From Nanobdellota archaeon (GTDB taxonomy: Archaea > Nanobdellota > Nanobdellia > PEZQ01), in NCBI GenBank assembly GCA_018220985.1, contig JAAOXS010000007.1, forward strand, positions 1-48,895: DNA of 48,895 nt, read 5' to 3'. Position numbers and translations under genes: made by a program. The notes beneath the pieces were generated by a model. The model searched no databases. It was not told where the DNA came from and was given only the letters and a program-made list of their open reading frames with translations. Of this stretch, positions 11,146 to 18,829 are shown one piece after another; the first letter of the stretch is position 1, and each line of letters starts with the position of its first letter.

Positions 11146-12891
11146 ATGAAACGTTTAGGATTATTTTTTTTTGTTTTTTTTGTTTTTTTTAGTTCGGCTT
11201 TTTCAAAAAATTATGAGATTACAAATGTTAATGTTGATTTATTAATTGAAGAAAATGGTTTGGTACGCGTTTACGAGCAGTTAACTTATTCTTTTGAAGG
11301 TTGTTATTCAGAAATGTATAGGTATATTCCTCTTTATCAGAGTGAATCAATTGTTTTTTTTGATAAAGCATCACAATCAGAGTCCGTGTTAAGAACTGGT
11401 TATGATAGTAATAACGTTTTTCAGGCGAGAGTTATTTTTTCAGAACCTTTATGTGATAGGGAGGAAATTGTTACTTATAATTATTCTTTATCTAATGTTG
11501 TTAGAAAGTATGATGACGCTTCTGAAATAAATTTTCGGTTTTGGGGTGATGGTTGGAAAAGTGTTAATTCTCTTACTGCTCGCATAACTTTTCCTGAAAA
11601 TAAGATTCCAGAAAATTTTTGGTTGAAACCGTTTTACGGTGTTAGTTTTTCAATTGTTGATTTTAAAAATTCTAAAGTAATAACTTTAAGAAATATTCCT
11701 GAAAACCAGTGGTTGGAATTCAGAGCTTTATTTCCTATTTATGAGGGAGAATATTATTTGGCGCGTGAAGGTGAAATAGTTGATTTAACAATTTCTGAAA
11801 TGAGTAATCAACAAAACTTGAATTTACTTTTTTTTCTGATTTCAAAAATGTATTTCATTTTTTTGATTATTCCAATTTTTATAGCAATTCTTGTTTACTT
11901 CAAATACGGTGTGGAGCCTAAAGTTAGTTATTTTAAAACGTACGAGAACGAGCCTCCTACAAAGGATTCTCCTGCAATTGTTAATGCACTTATGAAAATG
12001 GGCCATGGTGGTGTTCCAAATGAGAATGGTTTTATTGCAACAATATTTGACCTTATTAGAAAGGGTTATGCTAAAATTAATACTATCAAACGTGTTGAAA
12101 AAAAGTTTTTAGGCTCAACAGTTAAAGAGGATTTCGTTTTCTATTTTAAAAATTCGAAACAAAAATTGTCTTCACAGGAGAAAAAAATTTTGGAATATTT
12201 GAAATCATTAAGCACTAATAATAAACTTGCTTGGAGTGTTTTTTTAAACCACGTGAAATCATCAAGCGGTGCTTTGGAGTTAAGCAAAATTTTTGAGGTT
12301 TGGAAATCTCGTGTGATGACTGAAGCAAGTGTTGATGATTATTACGTAAAAAAGGGTAATATTATTTTATTTGTTGCAATGATTGTTTGCGCACTTGTTT
12401 CAGCTGGCGTATTCTTATTTTTTGAGAAATCAGTTTATTCTTATCCTGCTATTAATGTTTCACCTTTATTTTTTTTAGTGGTGGGTATTTGCGGTTTTCT
12501 TCTTTTATTGAATTTAAGCATTGGTCCCGTAATTTTTGGTAAGCGTACTAAGAAAGGAACTTTGTTTTACAAGCAATGGTCTGCTTTCAAAAAATTTATA
12601 GGTGATTATAGTATGATTAAAAAATATCCTCCTGAATCAATTAAATTATGGGATTATTATTTGGTTTACGCTATTGCTTTAGGTGAGGCTAAAACTGTTT
12701 TGAAAGCTATGAAGTTAATGAATATTAGAACAGATTTTGACCCTATTGTTGCACATCCTTCGTTTTATTTCGCATTTCATTTAGCTTGGGCTTCTGGAAT
12801 GCGCAGTTCTTCAAGTAGTGGTTTTAGTGGTGGTTTTGGTGGCGGAGGTTTTGGTGGTGGAAGTGGTGGTGGCGGTGGCGGTGCTCGTTAA
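11146..12891 (+). CDS. DUF2207 (YciQ-like) membrane protein
   Basis: A 581-residue envelope protein. It has a signal peptide (KRLGLFFFVFFVFFSSAFS), an extracytoplasmic beta-rich DUF2207 region (NYEITNVNVDLLIEENGLVR, typical of the family), a TM near 227-250, a cytoplasmic region, and two further TMs near 400-420 and 435-460. The tail is glycine/serine-rich, with GGFGGGGFGGGSGGGGGGAR at the very end. Such tails are usual for DUF2207 proteins encoded beside LemA. It starts 17 bases after lemA, so the pair forms an operon. Function is unknown; a role in envelope stress or membrane homeostasis is inference. Confidence 0.9.
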   Translation: MKRLGLFFFVFFVFFSSAFSKNYEITNVNVDLLIEENGLVRVYEQLTYSFEGCYSEMYRYIPLYQSESIVFFDKASQSESVLRTGYDSNNVFQARVIFSEPLCDREEIVTYNYSLSNVVRKYDDASEINFRFWGDGWKSVNSLTARITFPENKIPENFWLKPFYGVSFSIVDFKNSKVITLRNIPENQWLEFRALFPIYEGEYYLAREGEIVDLTISEMSNQQNLNLLFFLISKMYFIFLIIPIFIAILVYFKYGVEPKVSYFKTYENEPPTKDSPAIVNALMKMGHGGVPNENGFIATIFDLIRKGYAKINTIKRVEKKFLGSTVKEDFVFYFKNSKQKLSSQEKKILEYLKSLSTNNKLAWSVFLNHVKSSSGALELSKIFEVWKSRVMTEASVDDYYVKKGNIILFVAMIVCALVSAGVFLFFEKSVYSYPAINVSPLFFLVVGICGFLLLLNLSIGPVIFGKRTKKGTLFYKQWSAFKKFIGDYSMIKKYPPESIKLWDYYLVYAIALGEAKTVLKAMKLMNIRTDFDPIVAHPSFYFAFHLAWASGMRSSSSSGFSGGFGGGGFGGGSGGGGGGAR

Positions 12892-12960
12892 ATTTGGTTT
12901 ATAATCATTCTTGAATTACAATAACATTTATTACTCGTTTTTTTTTGGTAATAATTTGTT

Positions 12961-14298
12961 TTGAAAAAAGTTGTGATTGTTGGGGCAGGTCCTGCAGGGT
13001 TATTTGCTGCTTACGAATTAAGTAAGCATGACGATTTGAAAGTTTTCGTAATTGATAAGGGTAAAAGCGTTCTTTCAAGAAAGCGTTCTGATGTCATGTG
13101 TGGTGTTGGCGGAGCTGGATTGTTTAGTGATGGAAAACTAAATTTCACTCCGTCGCTTTCTTTAGCAACGCTTTACGATTTTTTAAGTCATGAGCAAGTT
13201 GATGAATTATTAGTTAATGTTGAAAAAATTTTTTTAAAAATGGGAATGAATAATGATGTTTACCCTAAAGATAATAATAAAGTTGATTTGCTGAAAAAGA
13301 AGTGTAATGAACATGGTGTGGAGTTAAAAGTTAAAAAAATCAGGCATATTGGTAGTGATATTTTACCAAGGTTAATAAGCGATTTTGAAAAAAAACTTGT
13401 TGGTAATGGTGTTAATTTTTTGCTTGAAGAAAGTGTTGAAGAAGTTCTTGTTAAAAATAAAAAAGTATTAGGTGTTAGAACTGATAAGAGAGTTATTGAT
13501 GCTGATTTCGTTATTGTTTGCGCTGGAAGGTTCGGTTTCAATTTTTTCAGCAAGCTTATTAAAAATTTTGGTTTAGATAAGTCTTATCAACCTATTTGGG
13601 TGGGTGTTAGAGTTGAGTTTCCTTCAAGTATTCTTAAGTCAGTGAGTGACATTTTATGGGAGCCTTTTTTTTATGTTACAACTTCCAAAACTGATGACGT
13701 GGTTAGAACCTATTGCACTTGTCCGTATGGTTATGTTTCTATTGAGGATTACGAAAATTTTGTTTGCGTTAATGGTCATAGCACGAGCGATGTGCCTAGT
13801 GAGAATTCCAATTTTGCTTTAGTTTACAAAGTGGCTTTAACAGAGCCTGTTGAGAACACGATTAGTTATGGTAAAAGTATTGCTATGCTGACAACCAATA
13901 TTGGTGGTGGTAAACCTATTATTCAGAGATTGGGTGATTTAAGAAAGGGTAGGCGTAGTACGTGGAGTAGGATTAGTAAGAGTTATGTTATTCCAACTTT
14001 GAGGCAGGTTACGCCTGGTGATATTTCTATGGCTCTTCCTTCCCGTGCTGTGAGTAATTTGTTAGAGGCGCTTGATAAGTTGGATAAGGTTATTCCTGGT
14101 GTGGCAAGTGATTCAACCTTGTTATACGCTCCGGAGGTTAAGCTCACAAGTGCGAAAATTAAGACTGATAAATTTCTTGAAACAAGTGTTGGTTGTTTGT
14201 TCGTTGCAGGTGATGGCGCTGGTGTTAGCGGTAATATTGTAGGTGCTGCTTGCACGGGTATTATTGCAGCTCGCGGAATAGTGAATAAAAACCTTTAA
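12961..14298 (+). CDS. FAD-dependent oxidoreductase (COG2509-like)
   Basis: A 445-residue flavoprotein. The N-terminal dinucleotide fold has GAGPAG at 8-13, an acidic end of beta-2 near FVIDKG, and the segment MCGVGGAGLFSDGKLNFTPS. The C-terminal return to FAD is SVGCLFVAGDGAGVSGNIVG followed by AACTGIIAARGI. This arrangement matches the uncharacterised NAD(P)/FAD dehydrogenase group (COG2509, related to HI0933/YhiN). The substrate is unknown. It starts at TTG 12961, with the TATA-like ACATTTATTACT about 30 bases upstream. Its last bases overlap the promoter of the downstream tRNA. Confidence 0.85.
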   Translation: MKKVVIVGAGPAGLFAAYELSKHDDLKVFVIDKGKSVLSRKRSDVMCGVGGAGLFSDGKLNFTPSLSLATLYDFLSHEQVDELLVNVEKIFLKMGMNNDVYPKDNNKVDLLKKKCNEHGVELKVKKIRHIGSDILPRLISDFEKKLVGNGVNFLLEESVEEVLVKNKKVLGVRTDKRVIDADFVIVCAGRFGFNFFSKLIKNFGLDKSYQPIWVGVRVEFPSSILKSVSDILWEPFFYVTTSKTDDVVRTYCTCPYGYVSIEDYENFVCVNGHSTSDVPSENSNFALVYKVALTEPVENTISYGKSIAMLTTNIGGGKPIIQRLGDLRKGRRSTWSRISKSYVIPTLRQVTPGDISMALPSRAVSNLLEALDKLDKVIPGVASDSTLLYAPEVKLTSAKIKTDKFLETSVGCLFVAGDGAGVSGNIVGAACTGIIAARGIVNKNL

Positions 14299-14301
14299 AA
14301 A
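14294..14301 (+). promoter_or_regulatory. TATA box for tRNA-Met(i)
   Basis: TTTAAAAA overlaps the stop of the FAD oxidoreductase gene and lies about 28 bases before the first base of the tRNA, so transcription should begin at or just before position 14326. Confidence 0.5.
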
Positions 14302-14325
14302 CCAATTTCTCATCTTTTTAGTTAC

Positions 14326-14400
14326 AGCGGGGTAGAGCAGCCTGGAGTGCTCGTCGGGCTCATAACCCGAAGGTCGGAAGTTCAAATCTTTCCCCCGCTA
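14326..14400 (+). tRNA. Initiator tRNA-Met (CAT)
   Basis: Full cloverleaf. Acceptor AGCGGGG pairs with CCCCGCT. The D arm is GAGC...GCTC. The anticodon stem TCGGG/CCCGA encloses the loop CTCATAA. The T arm GGAAG/CTTTC encloses TTCAAAT, and the discriminator is A. The A1-U72 pair and three consecutive G-C pairs in the anticodon stem (GGG/CCC) are the hallmarks of the archaeal initiator rather than the elongator. There is no intron, and CCA is not encoded. Confidence 0.95.
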
Positions 14401-14465
14401 TTAGAGCTCATGTCTATCATAAACATCTTTAAATCAACGTTTGAAAATATTAAAGATTATTTAAT

Positions 14466-14996
14466 TTACATAGCATCATCAAATTCTTCTGGAAATACTA
14501 ATGTTCCTTCAATGTTTTTTAGAGAATTTTTTTCAAGTTTTAAAATCATGAATGCATTAGGATTATCAATCTTGTTTTCGTATTTTTTAGGCATTTTAAC
14601 TTTATAATTTGTAGCACGTTTAAAGCCGAATTTAGGGTAATATTTGGGATGTCCAATTACTACTATTGATTTGAAACCGTGTTTTATTGCTTTTTCAATT
14701 CCTTCTTTCACTAATGATTTTCCCACTCCTTGCTTTTGGTATTCTGGAAGTACAGCAATGGGTCCAAGAGAAAGTGTTTTAATTCTTGAACTATTTGTTT
14801 CTATGAAAATTGGAAAGAGTAGTAAGTGTCCGACTATTTTATTTTTTTTTATTGCGACAAGTGATAGTTCTGATTTATATTCCCTTCTTTTTCTTAATTC
14901 GTTTATTAGAATTCCTTCTTCCTTTCTTTCAAAAGCTTTGTTATTAACTTGTGTTATTGTTTCATAATCTTCTTTTTTTTCAGTTCGAGTTTTCAT
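14466..14996 (-). CDS. GNAT family N-acetyltransferase (YhbS-like)
   Basis: A 176-residue acetyl-CoA-dependent acyltransferase. The acetyl-CoA pyrophosphate loop is present in AVLPEYQKQGVGKSLVKEG (QxxGVG). Strand beta-4 and strand beta-5 are in LSLGPIAVLP and SIVVIGHPKYYPKFGF. The HPKYYPKFGF segment is typical of the YhbS/COG3153 group, whose substrates are mostly unknown. The stop is 65 bases from the tRNA on the opposite strand. Four bases separate its start from the next minus-strand gene upstream. Confidence 0.87.
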   Translation of the reverse strand: MKTRTEKKEDYETITQVNNKAFERKEEGILINELRKRREYKSELSLVAIKKNKIVGHLLLFPIFIETNSSRIKTLSLGPIAVLPEYQKQGVGKSLVKEGIEKAIKHGFKSIVVIGHPKYYPKFGFKRATNYKVKMPKKYENKIDNPNAFMILKLEKNSLKNIEGTLVFPEEFDDAM

Positions 14997-15000
14997 AGAA

Positions 15001-15813
15001 TTATAATTTTACTTTTACAAATTTTAAATTTTCTCCTAATTCTTTATTCAAGAATTCTTTAGCTTTTTTAGATAAGTTGCCGTCACTAATGTATATTAGC
15101 GGCATTTTTTTGTTTCTGAATTCAAACCATGCCATTCCCAAGTCTTTTTCGCTGATAGTTTTTTTCTTCAACGCTTTAACAAAATATTTTTGCGGCATTA
15201 AATCACTTTGAACTTCTACAACAAAATTAGCTTCCCTACCTGAACGAATCACGTTTTTCTCAAGTATTCTGATTTTCTTATTTATGAAAAAATCTTTTAC
15301 GCGTGATGTGAAATCATCATCTGCTTTATCAAGTTTAACAGGTTTAATCGTGAGCGTTTTCTGTTCTTTTACGGGTTCAATTATTGTTTGGCGTATAATT
15401 TGAGGCGTGTTTACGATTTGGTTTTGGTGATTGAAATATTTTAAGAAATATTCGTTTTTTTCTTCAACGCGTTCTACAAAATCTTTCAAATCTTTTGCGA
15501 AGAAGCGTTCTGCAGGGGTTAACTCGTTTTCTTTAATAATTCCTACTTGTTTTATTTTTTCAAGTAATTGTTTTTCCCTATCATTCAGTTTTGGGTAAAC
15601 TCGTTCTCTAACAATGTTTTCTTGCCCGTTCACGTAGTAAAGTGATGAGTTGCCAATTTTTCTACTGCTTGTTTTAACTAATCTTTGTGATTGTAATCCC
15701 GCAAGTATTGCTGATGCGAAAAGAACGTTTTCGTTTGTTGCTTTACTTACTTCAACTGGAAGGCTGGGCCCGTTCTTTTTTACGTATTCTAGTATTATTA
15801 AATTCCTGTCCAT
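15001..15813 (-). CDS. Winged-helix protein with possible PD-(D/E)XK-like C-terminal domain
   Basis: A 270-residue protein of unknown function. The N-terminus (about 1-70) is a winged helix: NLIILEYVKKNGPSLPVEVS, then VLFASAILAGLQSQRLVKTS. A charged linker follows. The C-terminal 90 residues have the pattern SGREANFVVEVQSD, then KYFVKALKKKTISEKDLGMA, PLIYISDGNLSKKAKEFL. An acidic residue in one strand, a V-x-V strand with E, then a K-rich strand, recall the PD-(D/E)XK nuclease fold. Whether the catalytic residues are intact I cannot tell. It is probably co-transcribed with the GNAT gene. Confidence 0.6.
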   Translation of the reverse strand: MDRNLIILEYVKKNGPSLPVEVSKATNENVLFASAILAGLQSQRLVKTSSRKIGNSSLYYVNGQENIVRERVYPKLNDREKQLLEKIKQVGIIKENELTPAERFFAKDLKDFVERVEEKNEYFLKYFNHQNQIVNTPQIIRQTIIEPVKEQKTLTIKPVKLDKADDDFTSRVKDFFINKKIRILEKNVIRSGREANFVVEVQSDLMPQKYFVKALKKKTISEKDLGMAWFEFRNKKMPLIYISDGNLSKKAKEFLNKELGENLKFVKVKL

Positions 15814-15822
15814 TAAATAAGA

Positions 15823-15830
15823 TTTAATAA
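15823..15830 (+). promoter_or_regulatory. TATA box for the AMMECR1 gene
   Basis: TTTAATAA is centred about 28 bases before ATG 15855. This spacing fits leaderless initiation at 15855 rather than at the earlier ATG 15834, which would lie upstream of the transcript start. Confidence 0.5.
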
Positions 15831-15854
15831 GTCATGCTTTTTCTTGTTTTCTAT

Positions 15855-16382
15855 ATGAGAAAACCAACATTAAAGCAAGCAAGACAATTAGTGAAACTTG
15901 CAAGAGCAGTTATTGAAAATGGTGTTTTGGTTGAAACAAGTTTTAAGGAGGATGCTGGTGTTTTCGTAACTCTTGAAAAAAAGGGTGAATTGCGTGGTTG
16001 TGTTGGCATTATTCAGTCTAGTAATGTTAATGATTTAATTATTCGTACAGCACGCAGTGCTGCTTTTGAAGATTCTCGTTTTCCGCCTGTTCAAGAAACT
16101 GAATTTGGTGAAATAATTGTTGAAATTTCTTTATTATCCAAACCTGTTAAGTGCGATTTAAGCATTATTAATTGCGGTGATGGTGTTATTTTAAAACAGG
16201 GGTTGAATCATGCTTTATTCTTGCCTCAAGTTTGGAAGCAATTACCTGATAAGAATGATTTTTTAAATCAGCTCGCGCTCAAAGCTGGTTTAACAAGTTA
16301 TGAGCATGCTGTTTTTGAAAAGTTTTCAGTAATTTCTTTCAAAGAGGAGAAACCTTATGGCGATGTTTTTTTTGAGAGTTAA
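15855..16382 (+). CDS. AMMECR1 domain protein
   Basis: A 175-residue protein with the diagnostic AMMECR1 segment: LRGCVGIIQSS, then LIIRTARSAAFEDSRFPPV and EIIVEISLLSKPV, and the later FLPQVWKQLPDKNDFLNQLA. AMMECR1 proteins belong with MEMO1 and a COG1180 radical SAM enzyme in a predicted three-part modification system of unknown chemistry. The radical SAM partner is at 22446-23432; MEMO is not in this window. ATG 15834 would add seven hydrophobic residues (MLFLVFY) and is less likely. The 3' end overlaps the archaeosortase gene tail-to-tail by 44 bases. Confidence 0.92.
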   Translation: MRKPTLKQARQLVKLARAVIENGVLVETSFKEDAGVFVTLEKKGELRGCVGIIQSSNVNDLIIRTARSAAFEDSRFPPVQETEFGEIIVEISLLSKPVKCDLSIINCGDGVILKQGLNHALFLPQVWKQLPDKNDFLNQLALKAGLTSYEHAVFEKFSVISFKEEKPYGDVFFES

Positions 16383-16965
16383 GCCAATAACTCCATAATA
16401 ATAATATGATTATTATTAATCCTTCTCTCCATAGAAATGTGTGAACAAAATTGAAAACATTGTCGCCGAACAATATTCCTAAAAGTATTGTTGTATACAA
16501 ACGCAAGTAGTTTATTATTATCATTACTGGTAAGAATTTTATGATTGCTTTAACTTTTTTTGAAAACTTAATTTTTGGAACTGAAAACGTTAATGCAAAT
16601 AATGCGAGTATTGAACGATAACCTGTGCAAGCACGTCCTATACCAACTTGTTTTTCAAGTCCTTCAATTTCGAGTACGGGCATTTTCAAGCCATTATTTT
16701 CGTAACCAATTGTTTCATTCACGTTAATGCCTTGAATTATTAGTGTTGTGCTTACACTTGTTGAGAACAATTTTTCAAACCAGAATAGTGAGAAATTTGA
16801 TTCCATTATTAAATAAAGCGGTGTTGCTAACAAGATTAGTGTTGTGAGAAATATTATGGCGTTCCATTTTTTAACGTACTTTTTTTGAATAGTATTCCTG
16901 TAATTCTCGTATGACTTTTTTGTGTTTTCTAAGTTTTTCAAAATTCGTGTCATCGATTTTGTCAT
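16339..16965 (-). CDS. Archaeosortase/exosortase family transpeptidase
   Basis: Integral membrane enzyme that, in this family, recognises C-terminal sorting signals on secreted proteins, cleaves them and transfers the protein to a lipid or other acceptor. The predicted catalytic triad is complete when counted from ATG 16965: Cys113 in GRACTGYRS, Arg155 in NYLRLYTT and His175 in FNFVHTFLWREG. The hydrophobic helices are at about 37-55, 117-130, 142-168 and 180-196. The exact start is uncertain (ATG 16965, ATG 16953 or TTG near 16944), because the first part shares about 95 bases with a 56-residue frame in another register. It is last in the minus-strand operon. Confidence 0.88.
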   Translation of the reverse strand: MTKSMTRILKNLENTKKSYENYRNTIQKKYVKKWNAIIFLTTLILLATPLYLIMESNFSLFWFEKLFSTSVSTTLIIQGINVNETIGYENNGLKMPVLEIEGLEKQVGIGRACTGYRSILALFALTFSVPKIKFSKKVKAIIKFLPVMIIINYLRLYTTILLGILFGDNVFNFVHTFLWREGLIIIILLLWSYWLNSQKKHRHKVSPL

Positions 16966-17041
16966 TGTCTATTATAGTGTTTATGCGTTCTTCAAGTTTT
17001 TCCAAGTTTTTTCTTAGTTTTACAAGTTGTTCTTTTCCCAT
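16871..17041 (-). CDS. Small charged coiled-coil protein, 56 residues
   Basis: ATG 17041 lies 2 bases after the stop of the ERCC4-type nuclease gene, and the frame closes with TAA at 16871-16873. The product is almost entirely charged heptad-like helix: MGKEQLVKLRKNLEKLEERI, then NTIIDNDKIDDTN, and EKLRKHKKVIRELQEYYSKK. There is no transmembrane segment. The tight spacing and well-formed helical composition argue that it is translated. The last 95 bases are shared, in another frame, with the proposed start of the archaeosortase, so the two are probably coupled. Function is unknown. Confidence 0.6.
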   Translation of the reverse strand: MGKEQLVKLRKNLEKLEERINTIIDNDKIDDTNFEKLRKHKKVIRELQEYYSKKVR

Positions 17042-17043
17042 TT

Positions 17044-17691
17044 TTATTCGTATTTTTTGTTTATTATATTTTGGAAGCGTTCGCTCATGATTTTTCCAAC
17101 GCCTTCAACATTTATCAATTCTTCTGGGCTGGAGTTAATAATTTTCTTAACTGTTTTGAAGTGGTTAAGCAAGTTTTGCGCTGTTTTCCTTCCAACATGG
17201 GGTAGTGATGTTATTATGAATTCCATTAGTTCTTTGTCAGTTAATGGTTTTCTTTCACCTCTTAAGCTTACAAGTTGTTTTTGTTTTCTTTCTCTTTTTA
17301 GTATTGTTTCAAACATGCTGGCTGTGTCGTGATGGTTTTTCGTGAAGATTATTGGTATTTTCATGTCAAGGGTTATGCTTAGCATAGCACCTCTTATTGC
17401 GTTAGGGTGAATGTTTCTAACTGCGTAAATGTTTTCACTTCCTTCAATTATTATGAATGGTTTTTCATAATTTTGCAGTAAGTTATGGGCTTGTTTGAAA
17501 AGCCTGTTGTCAAGTATGCTGTTCACAAAGTCGTTGACGCTTTTTCGCTCACAGCAAATCTTGTCTGTTAGTATGTAATCACCTACTTCTAATTGTTCAG
17601 GTATTATTCTGAAATCTTTTTCGAATAAGGTTTTTACCACTCCGCTTTTCAATTCACGGTTATCAACTATGATTTGGAATTGCTCTTCCAT
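17044..17691 (-). CDS. ERCC4/XPF-type nuclease with helix-hairpin-helix (C-terminal half of Hef)
   Basis: Structure-specific endonuclease of 215 residues that acts on branched or forked DNA as a dimer. The nuclease motif is intact: GDYI at 37-40 and ERKSVNDF with E48, R49, K50 and D54. The tandem helix-hairpin-helix DNA-binding domain follows (SLPHVGRKTAQNLLNHF and NVEGVGKIMSERFQNII). In euryarchaeal Hef this module is fused to an SF2 helicase; here the helicase is a separate gene at 18830-20332. Archaea with XPF-only nucleases use PCNA-binding tails, and I see no clear PIP box at this C-terminus. Confidence 0.92.
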   Translation of the reverse strand: MEEQFQIIVDNRELKSGVVKTLFEKDFRIIPEQLEVGDYILTDKICCERKSVNDFVNSILDNRLFKQAHNLLQNYEKPFIIIEGSENIYAVRNIHPNAIRGAMLSITLDMKIPIIFTKNHHDTASMFETILKRERKQKQLVSLRGERKPLTDKELMEFIITSLPHVGRKTAQNLLNHFKTVKKIINSSPEELINVEGVGKIMSERFQNIINKKYE

Positions 17692-17757
17692 GTTTATTAA
17701 AAATAATGTATGTTATCATAATTGAAGTTTATGCTTTTTTTTCAGAATTCGTTTTTT

Positions 17758-18543
17758 CTAGTTTGTTATTTTTGCAAGAACTTTTCGAATTATGTTTTTC
17801 TTCCCGTAATATTTCTCTTCCGTGATTTTTTCAAGTATTTTTTCGTAATCCTCACTTGCTTTAGAGTACGGGAATGAATGTATTATTGGAACTCTTTTCT
17901 TTATGCTTTCAATTATTTTTTCATCAGCTCTTACAACGCCAAGTATTGGTATTCCCAAATTTTTGCTAATATCATTTAATAAGTCTATATTATCAGGATT
18001 AGTTTTCGTAAGTATTAGTCCTAACAATTTTTTCTTTTTCTTTTTACAGTACTCAATTGTTCTTTTAGCTTCAAGTAATGCGGGCCATTCACTGTTTGAT
18101 ACTACAATTATTTCATTACTCGCGTCTATACCTGAACCGCTTTCATCACCTAGTGTTGGTGCGCAATCGAGTAATATGTAATCAACATGTTCTTTTAATT
18201 CGTTAACAATTTTTTTAACGCCTTTAGGGTCAACGTCTATGCTTGAAATATTGGTTGTTGCAGGTATGAATCTTGCACCGCTAGGGTGAGAGTACATTGC
18301 TTGCGATACGTGAGCTTTTCCTTTTAGGACATCATTTAAGCTTATGTTGTAAGAGTATTTTCCTAAATGAACGCTTAATCCTGCTGAAGTGGTGTTGGCA
18401 TCTATCATTATAACATCTTCATGATAGTTGTATGCTAATCCTGTTCCAAGGTTGGTGGTCGTAGTTGTTTTTCCCACTCCTCCTTTTCCGCTTACTATTC
18501 CAATAATTCTTGCGCCAAAAGTGTTTGTTGAAACATTAATCAT
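17758..18543 (-). CDS. MinD/ParA-like ATPase
   Basis: Cytoplasmic or membrane-cycling P-loop ATPase of the SIMIBI class, 261 residues. It has the deviant Walker A KGGVGKTT near residues 20-27, switch residues (IMIDANTTSAGLSVHLG) and Walker B YILLDCAPTLGDES. In the family such proteins position division, chromosomes, chemoreceptors or archaella. I start at ATG 18543, which overlaps the upstream stop by 8 bases; ATG 18555 would add four residues. It is coupled to a gene for a one-pass membrane protein, a plausible anchor or activator. The basic C-terminus (GKKNIIRKVLAKITN) could be a membrane-targeting amphipathic helix, which is inference. Confidence 0.88.
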   Translation of the reverse strand: MINVSTNTFGARIIGIVSGKGGVGKTTTTTNLGTGLAYNYHEDVIMIDANTTSAGLSVHLGKYSYNISLNDVLKGKAHVSQAMYSHPSGARFIPATTNISSIDVDPKGVKKIVNELKEHVDYILLDCAPTLGDESGSGIDASNEIIVVSNSEWPALLEAKRTIEYCKKKKKKLLGLILTKTNPDNIDLLNDISKNLGIPILGVVRADEKIIESIKKRVPIIHSFPYSKASEDYEKILEKITEEKYYGKKNIIRKVLAKITN

Positions 18544-18793
18544 AAATTTTTTCACCTTCTGCCCATTTGATTAGTTTTGCTTTATCAAATGATTCTTCAA
18601 TGTCAGATTTCTTTTTTGTTATTCTAACTGTTTTTTTCGTTATTGTTTTCATCTCATTCCATGGTAGTTTTTCAGTTGTTTCTCGTGTTTCTTCACTTTC
18701 TTCTTCGGTTGTTTTAATAAGTTTGTATAAAACAAATAATGCAACTAACACGATTATTCCATATCCAACTTTTATCCATACGGGGTCTAACAT
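18536..18793 (-). CDS. Small single-pass membrane protein upstream of MinD-like ATPase
   Basis: An 85-residue protein with an N-terminal transmembrane helix (VGYGIIVLVALFVLYKLI). A charged cytoplasmic tail rich in Glu, Thr and Lys follows (TTEEESEETRETTEKLPW, then TKKTVRITKKKSDI). I do not recognise a family. Its stop overlaps the start of the MinD-like gene by 8 bases. Translational coupling and topology make it a candidate membrane partner for that ATPase. Confidence 0.65.
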   Translation of the reverse strand: MLDPVWIKVGYGIIVLVALFVLYKLIKTTEEESEETRETTEKLPWNEMKTITKKTVRITKKKSDIEESFDKAKLIKWAEGEKIYD

Positions 18794-18829
18794 TTACTTT
18801 TAATCAAATAACTTTCCTCTTTTAAATTT

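Noticed and set aside
12811-12890. GGT/GGC-rich direct repeats
   Set aside because: They encode the glycine/serine-rich tail that is normal for DUF2207 proteins beside LemA; not a DNA repeat element.
14122-14607. Open frames of 86-87 residues on both strands across the initiator tRNA
   Set aside because: They are translations of the tRNA and its flanks; neither has protein-like composition.
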